DNA of 64,000 nucleotides from Perkinsus olseni (Eukaryota > Perkinsozoa > Perkinsida > Perkinsidae), in assembly GCA_013115135.1 (NCBI GenBank), contig JABANP010000017.1, forward strand, positions 186,001 through 250,000, read 5' to 3'. Position 1 is the first letter of the stretch; every line of letters begins with the position of its first letter. The position numbers and the translations under genes are program-made. This document shows positions 48,701-60,008 of this stretch, one piece after another. Below the pieces are notes generated by a model that searched no databases, was not told the origin of the DNA, and worked only from the letters and a program-made list of their open reading frames with translations.

Positions 48701-49134
48701 GCTGAAGCCAACAAGGAACTGGAGGTCGCATCTCAAAAGGATGGAGATATCGAGACCGAGCAAAGCGAAGGACGTTTGGAAGGCTGAGGAGTTCTCCCGA
48801 AGCGAAGGTTCCGCCCCTATATTGCCCTGCTCGTAAACCACCCATTTTTTTATGCGGGTCTATAGTTTGTAACATTAATCAATTTCTCATATTCAGTATG
48901 TTGACTGTCACAGTGTGACAGGGCTCTCAAATTTTTTCCTAGTAATAGTGTAGATAAAGCTATTTCCTCGGTATTTATTATGTCACGGTGTATTGCAGCA
49001 AACAATAAGATTCACGCTCAGCCTGATTGACCACGCTCGATCGAATCACTCGATTCGCCCAGTTTGAGCGGTTCTAATTGCTCGTCCATTAGGTGCTGTG
49101 GTGTTGAGTTTGTCAGGTGGTCCTGCACTAAGCA
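45784..49134 (+). repeat. Inverted duplication, left arm
   Basis: Matches the reverse complement of about 51067-54182, including the whole POT transporter and about 1.4 kb upstream (for example the stretch around 46850-47000 matches 53500-53680 inverted). Non-coding parts have diverged with indels while the transporter is well conserved. Ends are estimated by eye to within tens of bases. Confidence 0.8.
47237..48787 (+). CDS. POT/PTR-family proton-coupled peptide transporter, copy 1
   Basis: 516 residues, intronless, about twelve membrane segments. The ExxER proton-coupling motif is EICER (36-40) on the first helix, followed by AVLSDTFLGVY on helix 2-3 and the PTR signature YNYFYAIINFGSLVG on helix 5. 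Members import di- and tripeptides, nitrate or similar solutes using the proton gradient. The ATG at 47237 is kept in copy 2, where upstream frames diverge. Copy 2 (51440-52990) has the same length and differs at scattered residues. Confidence 0.92.
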   Translation: MSAEREFLSWTDSCGNVYHYYQKPMLRAVIFILLQEICERLSLAAILPNAQTFFKEYLNYTDVQANSYIASFSAIFYVTPLFAAVLSDTFLGVYAAILSFSGIYMLGLISLFLATIKSISQPWMIHLSLLVLITIGGGGLKTCVNVMGAHQFHPDYHKDDITSYYNYFYAIINFGSLVGGVAAPIAVQETNFTIAFAIPLTAFVVATAVFLLGGLLGRYVKPKPQGSAVLKILRVMVYAIGKRSLEKNKKSRGGRFEDGFIEDVKALLHLVPLFSLIIPFAIAYVNLGTSYLTQAQKMDRRMFDWQIPAALMQNIDPIAVLINALLLNSVLFPMLKRRGIVLSFLVRFFIGNLLGIISLVCAAIVELQIKSKPLFTVSIWWQVPQFWIVAAGEIFLFSTSYEIAFTLSPSSLKAVASAGNLVFLAIGFALAGVIFQLCAPWLPNFDPNKPTVASHKEAHYEYFYSVLIGLCGIGAIGCLSLIPYFKRVAEANKELEVASQKDGDIETEQSEGRLEG

Positions 49135-51066
49135 GGCAATTTGCAACCTACAACTTGCGCACGTTAATAAGTGTTGTTATCAAGAATTGAGAACAAGTTC
49201 AAGGGAGCAGATTGGTAGGAATCCTACGCAGGAGGATCGGCGTGAGCGAAATTACCGAGCAGAGATTATGCGCGCACAAAAGAGTTGTGCGCGGGAGTAG
49301 GTTGCGCGAAGAGGAATGCGGTACTTCAACTGATCCAATGCTAGAGCTAGCGACGAGTGCTAGCAACAGATCCAGCCGTAGGTTGTAATGGCTGTGATAA
49401 CGGCGGATGTGAGCTCGACCGGGTCGAGTCGACCCAGCCCTCCGCTCCCTGGACGTGGAAGTAGGACACTGGAGGCTGCTGACTCAACCCAGACTGGGTA
49501 TGGAGTCGGGCAGTCATCTAATGTCCTACTGAACAGTGGTGGCCACCAACTCTCAGTTGGCAGCGAGTGTAGGCTACTGCCTAGCTGCTGGCTCTAACAC
49601 TGATAAGATCTGAGCAGGTCAGAGCAAGGCCGCGCACTGTTCACACTCCCAACCTCTGCCTCATGGGAATTTCGGGGGTCGCGAGAGAGTGCGGCGCGCG
49701 CCCCTGGGCACGAAACGGTTGCCCAGGGCGCCATAGGGATGACCTGACCAGTGCTGGGTCATCCGTCCGAGCTCTCGTCGAAGAAATTTTTCTTTAAGTT
49801 GATCGGGAGACATTACCTTCCGAGGGGGCCCCCTTTTGAGGCGTTGGGCCTCTCAAAGGAGGTAATGTGACTATCGGTTGGAAACCAGTAAGTCTTGAGC
49901 CTGTCCAAGCTCTCGGGCCGGGTTTTCGACCTGTTGGTCCTCACCCCATGCTCCCGATCGACTGAGTTATTAATCCAACGACTCCGGAAGTGACTCTTGA
50001 CGTGTGCAAGTTGCAGGCCCTGCAACGTTTGTCATGCAAAACACGCTGCTTTGCGCTAAACGCTTCAGTCGTTCACTACTTGCCATACCTTGAGCTCGTC
50101 TCATCAAAATTGTCCGAATTTTCTTAGATGAGGGTTGGACTAGGGGCTCTACTCATCAATATCTACATTTTCGACGACGAGTCGATTCGGAGGTGGCATG
50201 GTTGGAGGCGGCTCCCCTTCACCCTGCAGTCCCTTTTATTCAATATCGATCTCATCGAATCAAATAATTTTTCATAAAATTTGTCTCTAGGTGAATACTT
50301 AGATTGCGGTCATATTGTTGGGCTCGTTTACTCGGGGCCTTTCGGCCGCTGCGACAATGGAGAAGCCGTTGCGTGCAGTGCGCGCAAGTTGTAAGGGTTC
50401 CGTCCATACTAGCAACGCGACAGGGGCGCAAATGTAGGTGTGCTGCTCTTAAGATCTGCTTATAGGCTATAATGCAGGGTATCGATCACGCTATGGGCGC
50501 CGGCGCAATATAGAGACAACGGAGCGGAGATGGGGAGGTTTCTTACACAGTGTAAGTTACACTAGTTGAGCTGCGGATAGGTGGCTGTGGACAGCGCCGC
50601 TGTCACACTGTGACAATACGGTGAGACTATCACTAATAGACTAATACTTATAGACTATTAATAATAGTCTATAAATAATATCAGGAGACTGACGTACTTA
50701 TGCATCAAGTGCGATGTGACAGTGACACTGCCGGAGGGGTTTTAAGAAAATTAAGGGGAAAATTTGGAAGCGACATTTTCCCTTATCACCGGAAACGGAA
50801 ATTTCAGGAAATTTCCTCTCAGGACTGGCTGAAATTTCCGACGGCTCAGGAAATTTCCTGAATGTGTACACCCTATGTCACAGTGATCCCTGGTGGGTTA
50901 TGTTGGCTATCATCCAAGTATGAAAAATCCTTCTTTGCGCAGTTACTCGAGGTTCACCCATTCTACTGCCGGAACTGCTGGCGGTTGAGGCAGACGGCGC
51001 TCATCATTAGGAGGCAGAAGTCGACTTTGAGAGTGGACCCAGGGAGAGTTGACTAAGTCAACTCGA
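49135..51066. other. Spacer of the inverted duplication
   Basis: About 1.9 kb with no gene seen. It holds strong local inverted repeats: CCTGGGCA/TGCCCAGG near 49704-49732, a hairpin with ATTACC/GGTAAT ends at 49813-49867, a near-palindrome TAGACTATTAATAATAGTCTA near 50655-50675, and GGAAATTTC-type repeats at 50765-50860. The sequence could be a recombination-prone or unstable centre. Confidence 0.5.
49813..49867. repeat. Hairpin-forming inverted repeat
   Basis: Outer arms ATTACCTTCC and GGAGGTAAT pair with one unpaired base. Inside are GAGG/CCTC and GGGGCCCCC segments that can also pair. Function unknown. Confidence 0.5.
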
Positions 51067-54000
51067 AGGACCACTTGACAAACTCAACACCACAGCGTTT
51101 AATGGACGAGAAAGTAGAACCGCTCAAACTGGGTGAATCGAGTGATTCGATCGAGCGCGGTCAATCAGGCCGAGCGTGAGAAATACTATTTACTAATACT
51201 ATTTCTGAAATAGCTGTATCTAAATTATTATTACTAGGACAAAAATTGAGAGCCCTGTTACATTGTGACGGTCATCGTACTGAATGTGGACAATTAAATT
51301 ATATTGCACACTACAGACCCGATTCTGGTCTGATGAGGGTCTGAACTTCGGGTCATCCGAGTAGAAAAATGCAATATTTTCGAGTAGGGCCATATAGAAG
51401 CTCGGCTCTGCGGCGAAACGTCCGCCTCGGGATAACTCCTTAGCCTTCCAAACGTCCTTCGCTTTGCTCGGTCTCGATATCGCCATCCTTTTGAGATGCG
51501 ACCTCCAGTTCCTTGTTGGCTTCAGCGACTCGCTTGAAGTACGGGATGAGAGCTAGGCACCCGATCGCTCCGATACAACACAGTCCGATGAGGACCGAAT
51601 AGAAGTACTCATAGTAGGCTTCTTCATGGGATGCTACAGTTGGCTTATTTGGGTCGAAATTCGGTAGCCACGGAGCACACAACTGGAAGATCACTCCAGC
51701 CAACGCGAACCCGACGGAGAGAAATAAGAGGTTCCCCGCCGATGCGACTGTCTTCAATGAGCTCGGGGATAGGGTGAAGGCAATTTCATATGACGTTGAA
51801 AAGAGGAAGATCTCGCCAGCTGCTACGATCCAGAACTGGGGGACTTGCCACCATATTGATACGGTGAAAAGTGGCCTGGACTTGATCTGCAGCTCCACTA
51901 TGGCGGCGCATACCAAAGAAATTATTGCAAGAAAATTTCCAATGAAGAACCTTACAAGAACCGACAGTACTATGCCGCGCCTCTTCAGCATCGGGTAGAG
52001 GACGGAGTTGAGTAGTAACGCGTTGATCAAGACGGCTATAGGATCGATGTTCTGCATGAGCGCAGCCGGGATCTGCCAGTCGAACATCCGCCTGTCCATT
52101 TTCTGGGCTTGTGTGAGGTAGGATGTACCGAGGTTAACATAAGCGATAGCGAAAGGAATAGTAAGTGAGAACAGCGGGACTAAACGAAGAAGTGCTTTAA
52201 CGTCCTCTATGAAGCCATCCTCAAAGCGACCTCCTCGAGATTTCTTATTCTTCTCCAGAGAACATTTCCCGATGGCATTTACCATTACTCGCGAAATTTC
52301 GAGGACCGCAGAGCCTTGGGGCTTGGGCCTGACATATCGGCCGAGAAGACCACCAAGCACGAACACGGCAGTTGCTACAACGAAGGCTGTTAAGGGAATG
52401 GCAAAAGCAATAGTGAAGTTGGCCTCTTGAACAGCAATCGGAGCGACAATACAACCAACCAAGAAGCCGATGTTGAGCATAGCGTAATAGTAGTTGTAAT
52501 AAGAAATGATGTCATCCTTGTGATAAACGGGATGGAATTGATGTGCGCCCATTACGTTCACACAGGTTTTGAGACCGCCTCCGCCGATAGTGATGAGAAC
52601 GAGCAGGGACAAATGGATCATCCATGGTTGACTGATGCTCTTGATAGTAGAAAAGAAAAGTAGGATAAGTCCTAGCATATAAATTCCAGAGAACGATAAA
52701 ATCGTCGCATAAACCCCCAAAAAAGTATCGGATAGCACCGCTGCAAACACTGGCGTAATACCCAATATCGCTGTGAATGATGCAATATACGAATTGGCCT
52801 GAACGTCCGTGTAGTTTAAGTACTCCTTGAAAAAGGTCTGAGCGTTTGGCGAAATCGCGGCTAAAGACAGGCGCTCACAGATCTCCTGCAATAGAATGAA
52901 GATAACGGCTCTCAGCATAGGCTTCTGATAGTAGTGGTAGACGTTCCCGCAGGAGTCGGTCCAGGAGAGAAACTCCCGCTCGGCAGACATGGTGTGTTTA
53001 ACGAGGAGAGAATCTGAAGGTTTTACCCCAATCATTGGGGCCCAATGAGATACCTCGATACTGCCGTTGGTTACCGGAACGCAACTGTCTATCGTATACA
53101 CTCATCATCGAGTTGATCAATGTTGATGACATAAACGATTGATAATGTAACGTTATGAGAATATTTTCTGACGCCCTGTGGTAGCAGGTCTATCTTGGAA
53201 CGCTATGAGAGTGTGCCAAGTGCGGTCGCCAAAAAGCTTCACCTCAGCCGCACGTCCATTGAAGGTTGTCGGACTAACGAACGAGCACGCAATAATGCGA
53301 ACACAAAAACGGAAGCGCCGCTAGCTCAGTATGGCCTCTTCACTCGTTGTAGCCATTAGTGCTGAGAGAATGCTCCCCTTGATAGTAGAATGTTTAATAT
53401 CATCAGTCACGGTGGAAAGCTTGAGCATCAGTCTCGCAGGTGAATCATTCACTGCCAGCATTCACCGTGGATAGTGCTCAGTAAGCATACTGTATGCTTA
53501 GCGGCAGATATGCGTTTGCGTTCTGGATTCCGGGGGGGGCTGTGCATGCGTGCAGTTCCAGAATCTGGGAATACACGTATGCACAACCTTCTGTGTCACA
53601 CGGGCTGTATTGGTTTGCAGCCTGGATGCAGAGGGTTATCGTACGAATCCTGCGCACAGACTTGGATCTTAAGCGTTTCATTGTGTGATCGTATTCTGAA
53701 TTGGGCAGTTGTGACTCTACTCTATCTCACTTGACTCAGCCTTGACATCGCAGTGTTCCCATTATCCCCTCATCCGTCACCGTAGTGTCCCCTCCTCCGT
53801 CACTGAATTGTCTTCTCATCCGTCGCGGAACTGTCCCCTCAACCACGACGGTCACTCTCACTGTCCCACCACCCTAAAGTGTCATGTGCCATCTACATCG
53901 AGATCCACTTGCGTTCTGAGTTCATCTCCAGTGGAGATTCTCCACTAGGCGAGAGCATTCTGTGCACTCCAACAACTGGGCTCGTGCTAATCAGACGGAT

Positions 54001-54182
54001 TTAAGTCCATCCGCTAGCCCGGCTAGCCTAGCCGTGAGGGATGGACGTTGCTCTCGCTGTGTCGGTTCGTATTCCCGCAATCACCACCTTAGACCAGCTT
54101 GCCAAAACCGAGGAAGACCACGGACTCAGTTTCCTACGATTTCCTTGCCATGCACGCATGCGAATGAAACTGATCGGCGGTT
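51067..54182 (-). repeat. Inverted duplication, right arm
   Basis: Reverse-complement match to about 45784-49134. See the left arm. It contains POT copy 2 on the minus strand. Confidence 0.8.
51440..52990 (-). CDS. POT/PTR-family proton-coupled peptide transporter, copy 2
   Basis: 516 residues, same start and stop as copy 1. EICER, AVLSDTFLGVY and the PTR signature (here YNYYYAMLNIGFLVG) are present; the signature differs from copy 1 at several residues (Ile-Ile-Asn-Phe-Gly-Ser versus Met-Leu-Asn-Ile-Gly-Phe). The frame is open upstream to 53101 but only from a non-ATG codon. Both copies look functional and may have diverged in substrate range; that is inference. Confidence 0.92.
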   Translation of the reverse strand: MSAEREFLSWTDSCGNVYHYYQKPMLRAVIFILLQEICERLSLAAISPNAQTFFKEYLNYTDVQANSYIASFTAILGITPVFAAVLSDTFLGVYATILSFSGIYMLGLILLFFSTIKSISQPWMIHLSLLVLITIGGGGLKTCVNVMGAHQFHPVYHKDDIISYYNYYYAMLNIGFLVGCIVAPIAVQEANFTIAFAIPLTAFVVATAVFVLGGLLGRYVRPKPQGSAVLEISRVMVNAIGKCSLEKNKKSRGGRFEDGFIEDVKALLRLVPLFSLTIPFAIAYVNLGTSYLTQAQKMDRRMFDWQIPAALMQNIDPIAVLINALLLNSVLYPMLKRRGIVLSVLVRFFIGNFLAIISLVCAAIVELQIKSRPLFTVSIWWQVPQFWIVAAGEIFLFSTSYEIAFTLSPSSLKTVASAGNLLFLSVGFALAGVIFQLCAPWLPNFDPNKPTVASHEEAYYEYFYSVLIGLCCIGAIGCLALIPYFKRVAEANKELEVASQKDGDIETEQSEGRLEG

Positions 54183-55058
54183 GACATCGTTAGCTGCCGT
54201 TGCGTTGTGATTCACAGCCTGTGAATATCAGATTCAGAATCTGGATTTGCCCGTCGCTATGGGGCCAACGGCGGTACAGGCTTCTTGACATATTCGCCGA
54301 CCAGTCACGCGTTCAGAGGTCTTCCATCGATGCCAATTTTCGGGCGACCTTCGTAGTTTTCGAGTGTTCACAAGCCTCACACCCGATGAGCTCTCACGAG
54401 AAGTGTTTGAGAGAGTCCCTCTGAAAATCATAGCTCAACGCGCATACAGCTACTTACTTCCATCACAATGCGGGCCATCCTGGCGCATTACTCGGCGTAA
54501 CTCGGCTGGGAGGAGTCCCGCCATCCTGCTCTACCGCAGGGCAGGTGCAAGTTCAGAAAGTATCCCGAATAATCGAGCGCCGCGGTTTACCGCCATGCTA
54601 GTGCATTTTCAAGAAGTTGCACTCCCGGTCGAGTTGTCTTTTTTCAAACGCCATCGGCTCCCTGATGTGAAGGTCTCGGCTAGTTCAACCACGATCAGCA
54701 ACCGAAATATGACCCAATGTCGACCACAAGAGCCACCCGCTGAGCGAGGAGATGGGATTGACAACTCAGAAGGTCAAAACGAGGCCCCTTGAACACACAT
54801 CGACTGCCCTGCTCAGCAATTGGGCTCGTGCAGGAGAAAGTTAAGTATACATACTGAGTAAGCTGCTCACTGTAAGCATGTGAGATTGCTACATCACCAC
54901 CAACTCAAACAGCCAAGATACATAGAGAGCAAGATGAGTCGCTCTCAGACGAGCCACTGAGATCATTGGTGAATTGCCTTTCATCTGGAATGGGTGTAAA
55001 CCTGACTAAGCAATCCATTTTTCATCGATGAACCTTCAATATTTCATCTCGACTGTTC
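54183..55058. other. Spacer, right arm to the unknown secreted protein
   Basis: Open frames are short and unrecognised. No strong repeat seen. Confidence 0.4.
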
Positions 55059-56348
55059 TTAAGCTGGTTGATCCAGTAATTCATCGGGTAGCTGCCTCAC
55101 CCAATCTAAAATGTACCCAACCTGGTCGACTTTTGATTGACTCGCACTGTCAGTGGACGCTCCCCTGGTGGCTGTTGACTGGTCCCCTTCGTCCTCCGAT
55201 TTGGAAAACCTCAAATTGATCGGTTTGCTCTGGGACACCTCGAGCTCGCTAGCAAGGCCACTTTGCTTCGCGTCTGCGCTAGAACGGTCAGCGCTCAACG
55301 CTGTGATCAACCTGCTGCCACTCGCCGGATGGTCCCCCACCCTCTCAACGCCCCTCACGGTCATTCTTCCGAAGGCCTGCTTTTTCGCGGCAGTACTGTC
55401 GCCTAAACCGGAGCTTAAACTCGATCCATGACGTTTGGCAGCTGAGATGGCGCCTTCCGGCAACTTTGGAATGTCAGAAGCTTTCTCAGGATTAGGCTGA
55501 CCCGGCTTCAATGGGATGAAGAACGTATCGAGCGCCAAGTATATCTGAGACTCTAGCGTTCGACAGATACCCACATCCTTCGGGGTCAAATAGCGCACAA
55601 AATGCCCGCGTGGCATACCCCCGTAACCAGAAAATAATCGGCGTTGCTCCATGCTCTTCTCTTCATCTTTTACCCCAAAACATCCCTTGGTCTGACTGCC
55701 CTCCGTGGCTGCTCCAGTGTACTTGAGTGCCCGATGGTTTCGAAGTACGAAACTTAGCGAAAATCTCCCCGCCTCACCGAGTTCCACCACCACATGATCG
55801 AGAAAAGCATCGGGTATCCGCCCATCGTTAACGTATAATCCAGGGGGCGGCCATTCGAGAGGCTTTTCCAAGATATAACTGGGATCGTTCGATAACTTCT
55901 TCAAGGGTAATGTATATTTTCCGACCTCCAGTGAGACAACTCCATTCGAAATACAGGGCAACACAGTGCCTAGACGGAAATCCATTGGTTCTCCGTAATT
56001 TGCCGTGAGAAGTTTCGCTCTACTGAAGAAATAGCTCGCCTTGTTGTCATCGTCGAAGAGAAGGTAACACGAGGAGCCTCTAGATTGGTACGACTGCATC
56101 TCCAGCGGTCCTGTCTCGATCGAGGAAGAGAGTTGGTATCCGATCATCCGGGGGTGGAGTGATAGGGCGCACCGTTTTCTCTCGAAGATCCTCAATACTA
56201 TGCTCTCGAACGACGATACTGGACGAACGGTTTGATACACTCCGGGAGGAATGGAACTCGAGGGCGCTGCTCGGCGAGACCAAACTGTGATGATGTGCAG
56301 TTCCAGAATGCCCATCCACGGTAGGAGCATGAAATTGCGGAGCCTCAT
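55059..56348 (-). CDS. Hypothetical protein, possibly secreted
   Basis: A clean 429-codon frame from ATG 56348 to the stop at 55059, intronless. The N terminus (MRLRNFMLLPWMGILELHII) is hydrophobic enough for a signal peptide or anchor. The middle is a beta-rich-looking globular part (CYLLFDDDNKASYFF, LGTVLPCISNGVVSLEVGKY, VVVELGEAGRFSLSFVLRN). The C-terminal 130 residues are Ser, Lys and Gln rich and probably disordered. I do not recognise a family. Its length and position among lineage-type genes suggest a lineage-specific secreted protein. Confidence 0.7.
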   Translation of the reverse strand: MRLRNFMLLPWMGILELHIITVWSRRAAPSSSIPPGVYQTVRPVSSFESIVLRIFERKRCALSLHPRMIGYQLSSSIETGPLEMQSYQSRGSSCYLLFDDDNKASYFFSRAKLLTANYGEPMDFRLGTVLPCISNGVVSLEVGKYTLPLKKLSNDPSYILEKPLEWPPPGLYVNDGRIPDAFLDHVVVELGEAGRFSLSFVLRNHRALKYTGAATEGSQTKGCFGVKDEEKSMEQRRLFSGYGGMPRGHFVRYLTPKDVGICRTLESQIYLALDTFFIPLKPGQPNPEKASDIPKLPEGAISAAKRHGSSLSSGLGDSTAAKKQAFGRMTVRGVERVGDHPASGSRLITALSADRSSADAKQSGLASELEVSQSKPINLRFSKSEDEGDQSTATRGASTDSASQSKVDQVGYILDWVRQLPDELLDQPA

Positions 56349-56512
56349 CGGAATCTGGGAGGGTAACTATCTTAAATCACTAGGAAACAGGTGCACATAT
56401 ATAGTCTCTCTTAAACCTGCATGGAAGGAGACTGCCTCCAGGGGTGCCGTCATTCCAGTCTCGGGCGCAGCGCGCGTGAAGCTTGTCAATTTGCGCGCTT
56501 GGCGAATCGCGG

Positions 56513-57561
56513 AGGCAGCCCTCGCCACTCATTTTAGGAAATACCTTCTCCTGTTCGTCGTAGCTGCACACTATGTACTAATGTCGGTTTGATTCTTATC
56601 CTTCTCTTGTTCAACACCAAGGCTTGTTGTCTTTTGGCTGCATTGGACCGAACGGTCAATTGATAAAAACACAAAGCGACTGGCACAACAGAAATTGCCA
56701 TTGGAAACTGATTGGGAAGTCCGGGATCTTCAGCCACGGAAATTCGTCGGAAAGACTAGTTTTTACTAGCCTCAGAGGAGACAGCAGCCGTCGCCAGTCG
56801 CTCAGCCTTGTCTCTGAACTCCAGCACATCCTGAGGGGACAGGATACGTCCAGCTTCAGCTAGACTCAACTCAACTCAACCCGAACTCAACTCTTCCGCC
56901 GTCGAATCGGTATGAAGTTCAAACGAAGATATCGGAAACTCCTGTCAAGGGCAGCTTGTGAATTCTGTAGAAGACTGCGAGTCTCGCTGAGCGAGAGGAA
57001 ATTCGAGCAGCGGCAAAACAGTTGACGAACCAACCGGCCCACGACAGTGAATTGATGCGTAATACGCATTGCGCATGTAAATCCCCCGCAAAAGCGCCCC
57101 TGTACCAACCGATGAGGTGCTCACAATTCGACCGACAACTGCCAGCTCACTTCCAACAACTGCCGGACAAAGTTGTGATAATGAAGGCCAGAAGTAGACT
57201 GTGTTGAAGCTAGGCTCCCCAATGAGCTGTAACTCGAAGATATCCTAATACTTCAGAAGTTTCTGAAAGCAAAAAGACGAAAACAATGAGAACGCGACAA
57301 GCCACCCAATCACTAGTCTCAATACCGCCCGACCACTAGCGGAACTAGATCCTAGCATCGCAATCGTAAGTCATACGTTGAGCGATAGTAGCCTAGGTCC
57401 CGAATAAGGACTCCTAATAGTAGCTCAAATGACTAGTAATCACCTGAGGTGATCCACCTCAGATGGTCGCCTGTACTAAGCTGACAATAATTAGTCCATC
57501 GTAGTAATACTAGTAGTTCTCTCCAACTGAGTAGTGAACCAACGAACCAACGGGCTTATCT
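56513..57561 (-). pseudogene. REEP/HVA22 pseudogene copy A
   Basis: Matches the 3' part of the REEP gene (36925-37612). The last exon (56756-56830, DVLEFRDKAERL...ASKN) is still open. The LLMYW exon is broken: a TAG at 57245-57247 falls where the intact gene has Trp (after LLKY), and the frame shifts near the VYFW block. The exon corresponding to 37104-37253 is not recognisable. Nearly identical to copy B. Confidence 0.75.
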
Positions 57562-57873
57562 AACAATTGTGTGCATCGTTTGTACGTTTCTCGCACGTAG
57601 GGATGTGTGAAACCTATTTTAACAAGTTCATCAGTATCGTCAACCAACCATCTCTGTATTCCATACGTCATTCTCATTCCGTTCAGTCCGAGTACGCCGC
57701 AACGGCTACCGGTGTTAGCCGTTCCGATGTCGTCTTTCTGTTCTCTATCGCACTTCCATCGACGGACGGAACATACCATGAGCGAAACGTTTCAGTATGA
57801 ATGGAGGTACCCCGACTATAAAGCTATGATGAACATAATACTATAACGCAATTATCAACAAAATTTGTGGCGG
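57562..57873 (+). repeat. BT1 3'-flank repeat, copy a
   Basis: Almost identical to 59699-60008 and related to parts of 44690-44900 and 62880-63080. On the minus strand all four copies keep a short open stretch with DD-x-LVK-x-G-x-THPYVR, but no full gene is evident. Confidence 0.65.
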
Positions 57874-58923
57874 GGGCAGCCCTCGCCACTCATTTTAGGA
57901 AATACCTTCTCCTGTTCGTCGTAGCTGCACACTATGTACTAATGTCGGTTTGATTCTTATCCTTCCCTTGTTCAACACCAAGGCTTGTTGTCTTTTGGCT
58001 GCATTGGACCGAACGTACAATTGATAAAAACACAAGGCGACTGAGATAACAGAAATTGCCATTGGAAACTGATTAGAAAGTCCGGGATCTTCAGCCACGG
58101 AAATTCGTCGGAAAGACTAGTTTTTACTAGCCTCAGAGGAGACAGCAGCCGTCGCCAGTCGCTCAGCCTTGTCTCTGAACTCCAGCACATCCTGAGGGGA
58201 CAGGATACGTCCAGCTTCAGCTAGACTCAACTCAACTCAACCCGAACTCAACTCTTCCGCCGTCGAATCGGTATGAAGTTCAAACGAAGATATCGGAAAC
58301 TCCTGTCAAGGGCAGCTTGTGAATTCTGTAGAAGATTGCGAGTCTCTCTGAGCGAGAGGAAATTCGAGCAGCGGCAAAACAGTTGACGAACCAACCGGCC
58401 CACGACAGTGAATTGATGCGTAATACGCATTGCGTATGTAAATCCCCCGCAAAAGCGCCCCTGTACCAACCGATGAGATGCTCACAATTCGACCGACAAC
58501 TGCCAGCTCACTTCCAACAACTGCCGGACAAAGTTGTGATAAGGAAGGCCAGAAGTAGACTGTGTTGAAGCTAGGCTCCCCAATGAGCTGTAACTCGAAG
58601 ATATCCTAATACTTCAGAAGTTTCTGAAAGCAACAAGAGGAAAACAATGAGAACGCGACAAGCCACCCAATCACTAGTCTCAATACCGCCCGACCACTAG
58701 CGGAACTAGATCCTAGCATCGCAATCGTAAGTCAAACGTTGAGCGATAGTAGCCTAGGTCCCGAATAAGGACTCCTAATAGTAGCTCAAATGACTAGTAA
58801 TCACCTGCGGTGATCCACCTCAGATGGTCGCCTGTACTAAGCTGACAATAATTAGTCCATCGTAGCAATACTAGTAGTTCTCTCCAACTGAGTAGTGAAC
58901 CAATCGAACCAACCGGCTTATCT
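57874..58923 (-). pseudogene. REEP/HVA22 pseudogene copy B
   Basis: About 1.05 kb nearly identical to copy A, including the same TAG (58606-58608) and frameshift, so the breaks predate the A/B duplication. Last-exon frame at 58117-58191. Confidence 0.75.
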
Positions 58924-59557
58924 TTCAATAGCCAAAAAGGGTGAGTAGTTTCGAGAACCTAACCGTTTCAACTACGCCATTTTCACCGCTATTTGAAGGG
59001 CGTGATCTTTATATGTACCCTATTCGGGAATTATTCACGTCCTCGTCGCCATTGATCGATGCGATGTATTTTATAGCATTGTGTGGTACTGACGTGCAAT
59101 AGTCCGGGAGGGGAAATAGTGGCTTCATGTTATTGAGGTCCTGCATCCTTACGACGCCAGCGAAGTCTCCTGAATGACGATCGTGGATGTGATGGATATG
59201 GTCCCGGGGCGAGCCGTCTGAGAACGAGCAAGGTGATGACTTGCGCTCGATGGTGACGGGAGTGGTCGCCCGCTCCACGACGTTCTCCGGGAGCACAGAG
59301 TTGTCGTCTGGTCTGTGGGTCTTGATGCATCGTAGCTTACGACGGAACCTTCTGACTTGCGCACCGTAGTAGGCATTGCCTACTAGGCAAGCATGTCTAC
59401 TACTTACTATTGATTGGCCTGTGCTGCTTGCGGGCATTTGCCTGTCTGTTACGCTGGTTAAAGCTGTTGATAAACGTTTCACTTTTGATCCGTATAATCT
59501 ACCATATCAGACGTGTATAATTCCGTCTCCAGTGGAAACTTTCCACTCAACAAAATG
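58924..59557. other. Region with one weak minus-strand ORF
   Basis: An open frame on the minus strand, 59482 to 59009 (about 157 codons, first ATG near 59437), has mixed composition and no recognisable domain. I would not call it without support from expression or relatives. Confidence 0.25.
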
Positions 59558-60008
59558 TACCCTAGCGAGCCTGATCCCTCTGTTCATGCTGCCATTACTC
59601 AAAGCTCGAAGCACGTTGAGAGTTCATTGGGTGGCCTTTCACAGCGTTAGTGTGTCGTAGGAGTTTGTAATCGGGACCCTTAGTTGTGTATTTGTAGACA
59701 ACAATTGCGTGCATCGTTTGTACGTTTCTCGCACGTAGGGATGTGTGAAACCTATTTTAACAAGTTCATCAGTATCGTCAACCAACCATCTCTGTATTCC
59801 ATACGTCATTCTCATCCCGTTCAGTCCGAGTACGCCGCAACGGCTACCGGGGTTAGCCGTTCCGATGTCGTCTTTCTGTTCGCTATCGCACTTCCATCGA
59901 CGGACGGAACATACCATGAGCGAAACGTTTCAGTATGAATGGAGGTACCCCGACTATGAAGCTATGATGAACATAATACTATAACGCAATTATCGACAAA
60001 ATTTGTGA
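59558..60008 (+). repeat. BT1 3'-end fragment and flank repeat, copy b
   Basis: 59558-59642 matches the last codons of the BT1 gene (CTLASLIPLFMLPLLKARSTL) and 59699-60008 matches copy a. A decayed duplicate of the BT1 3' end. Confidence 0.7.
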
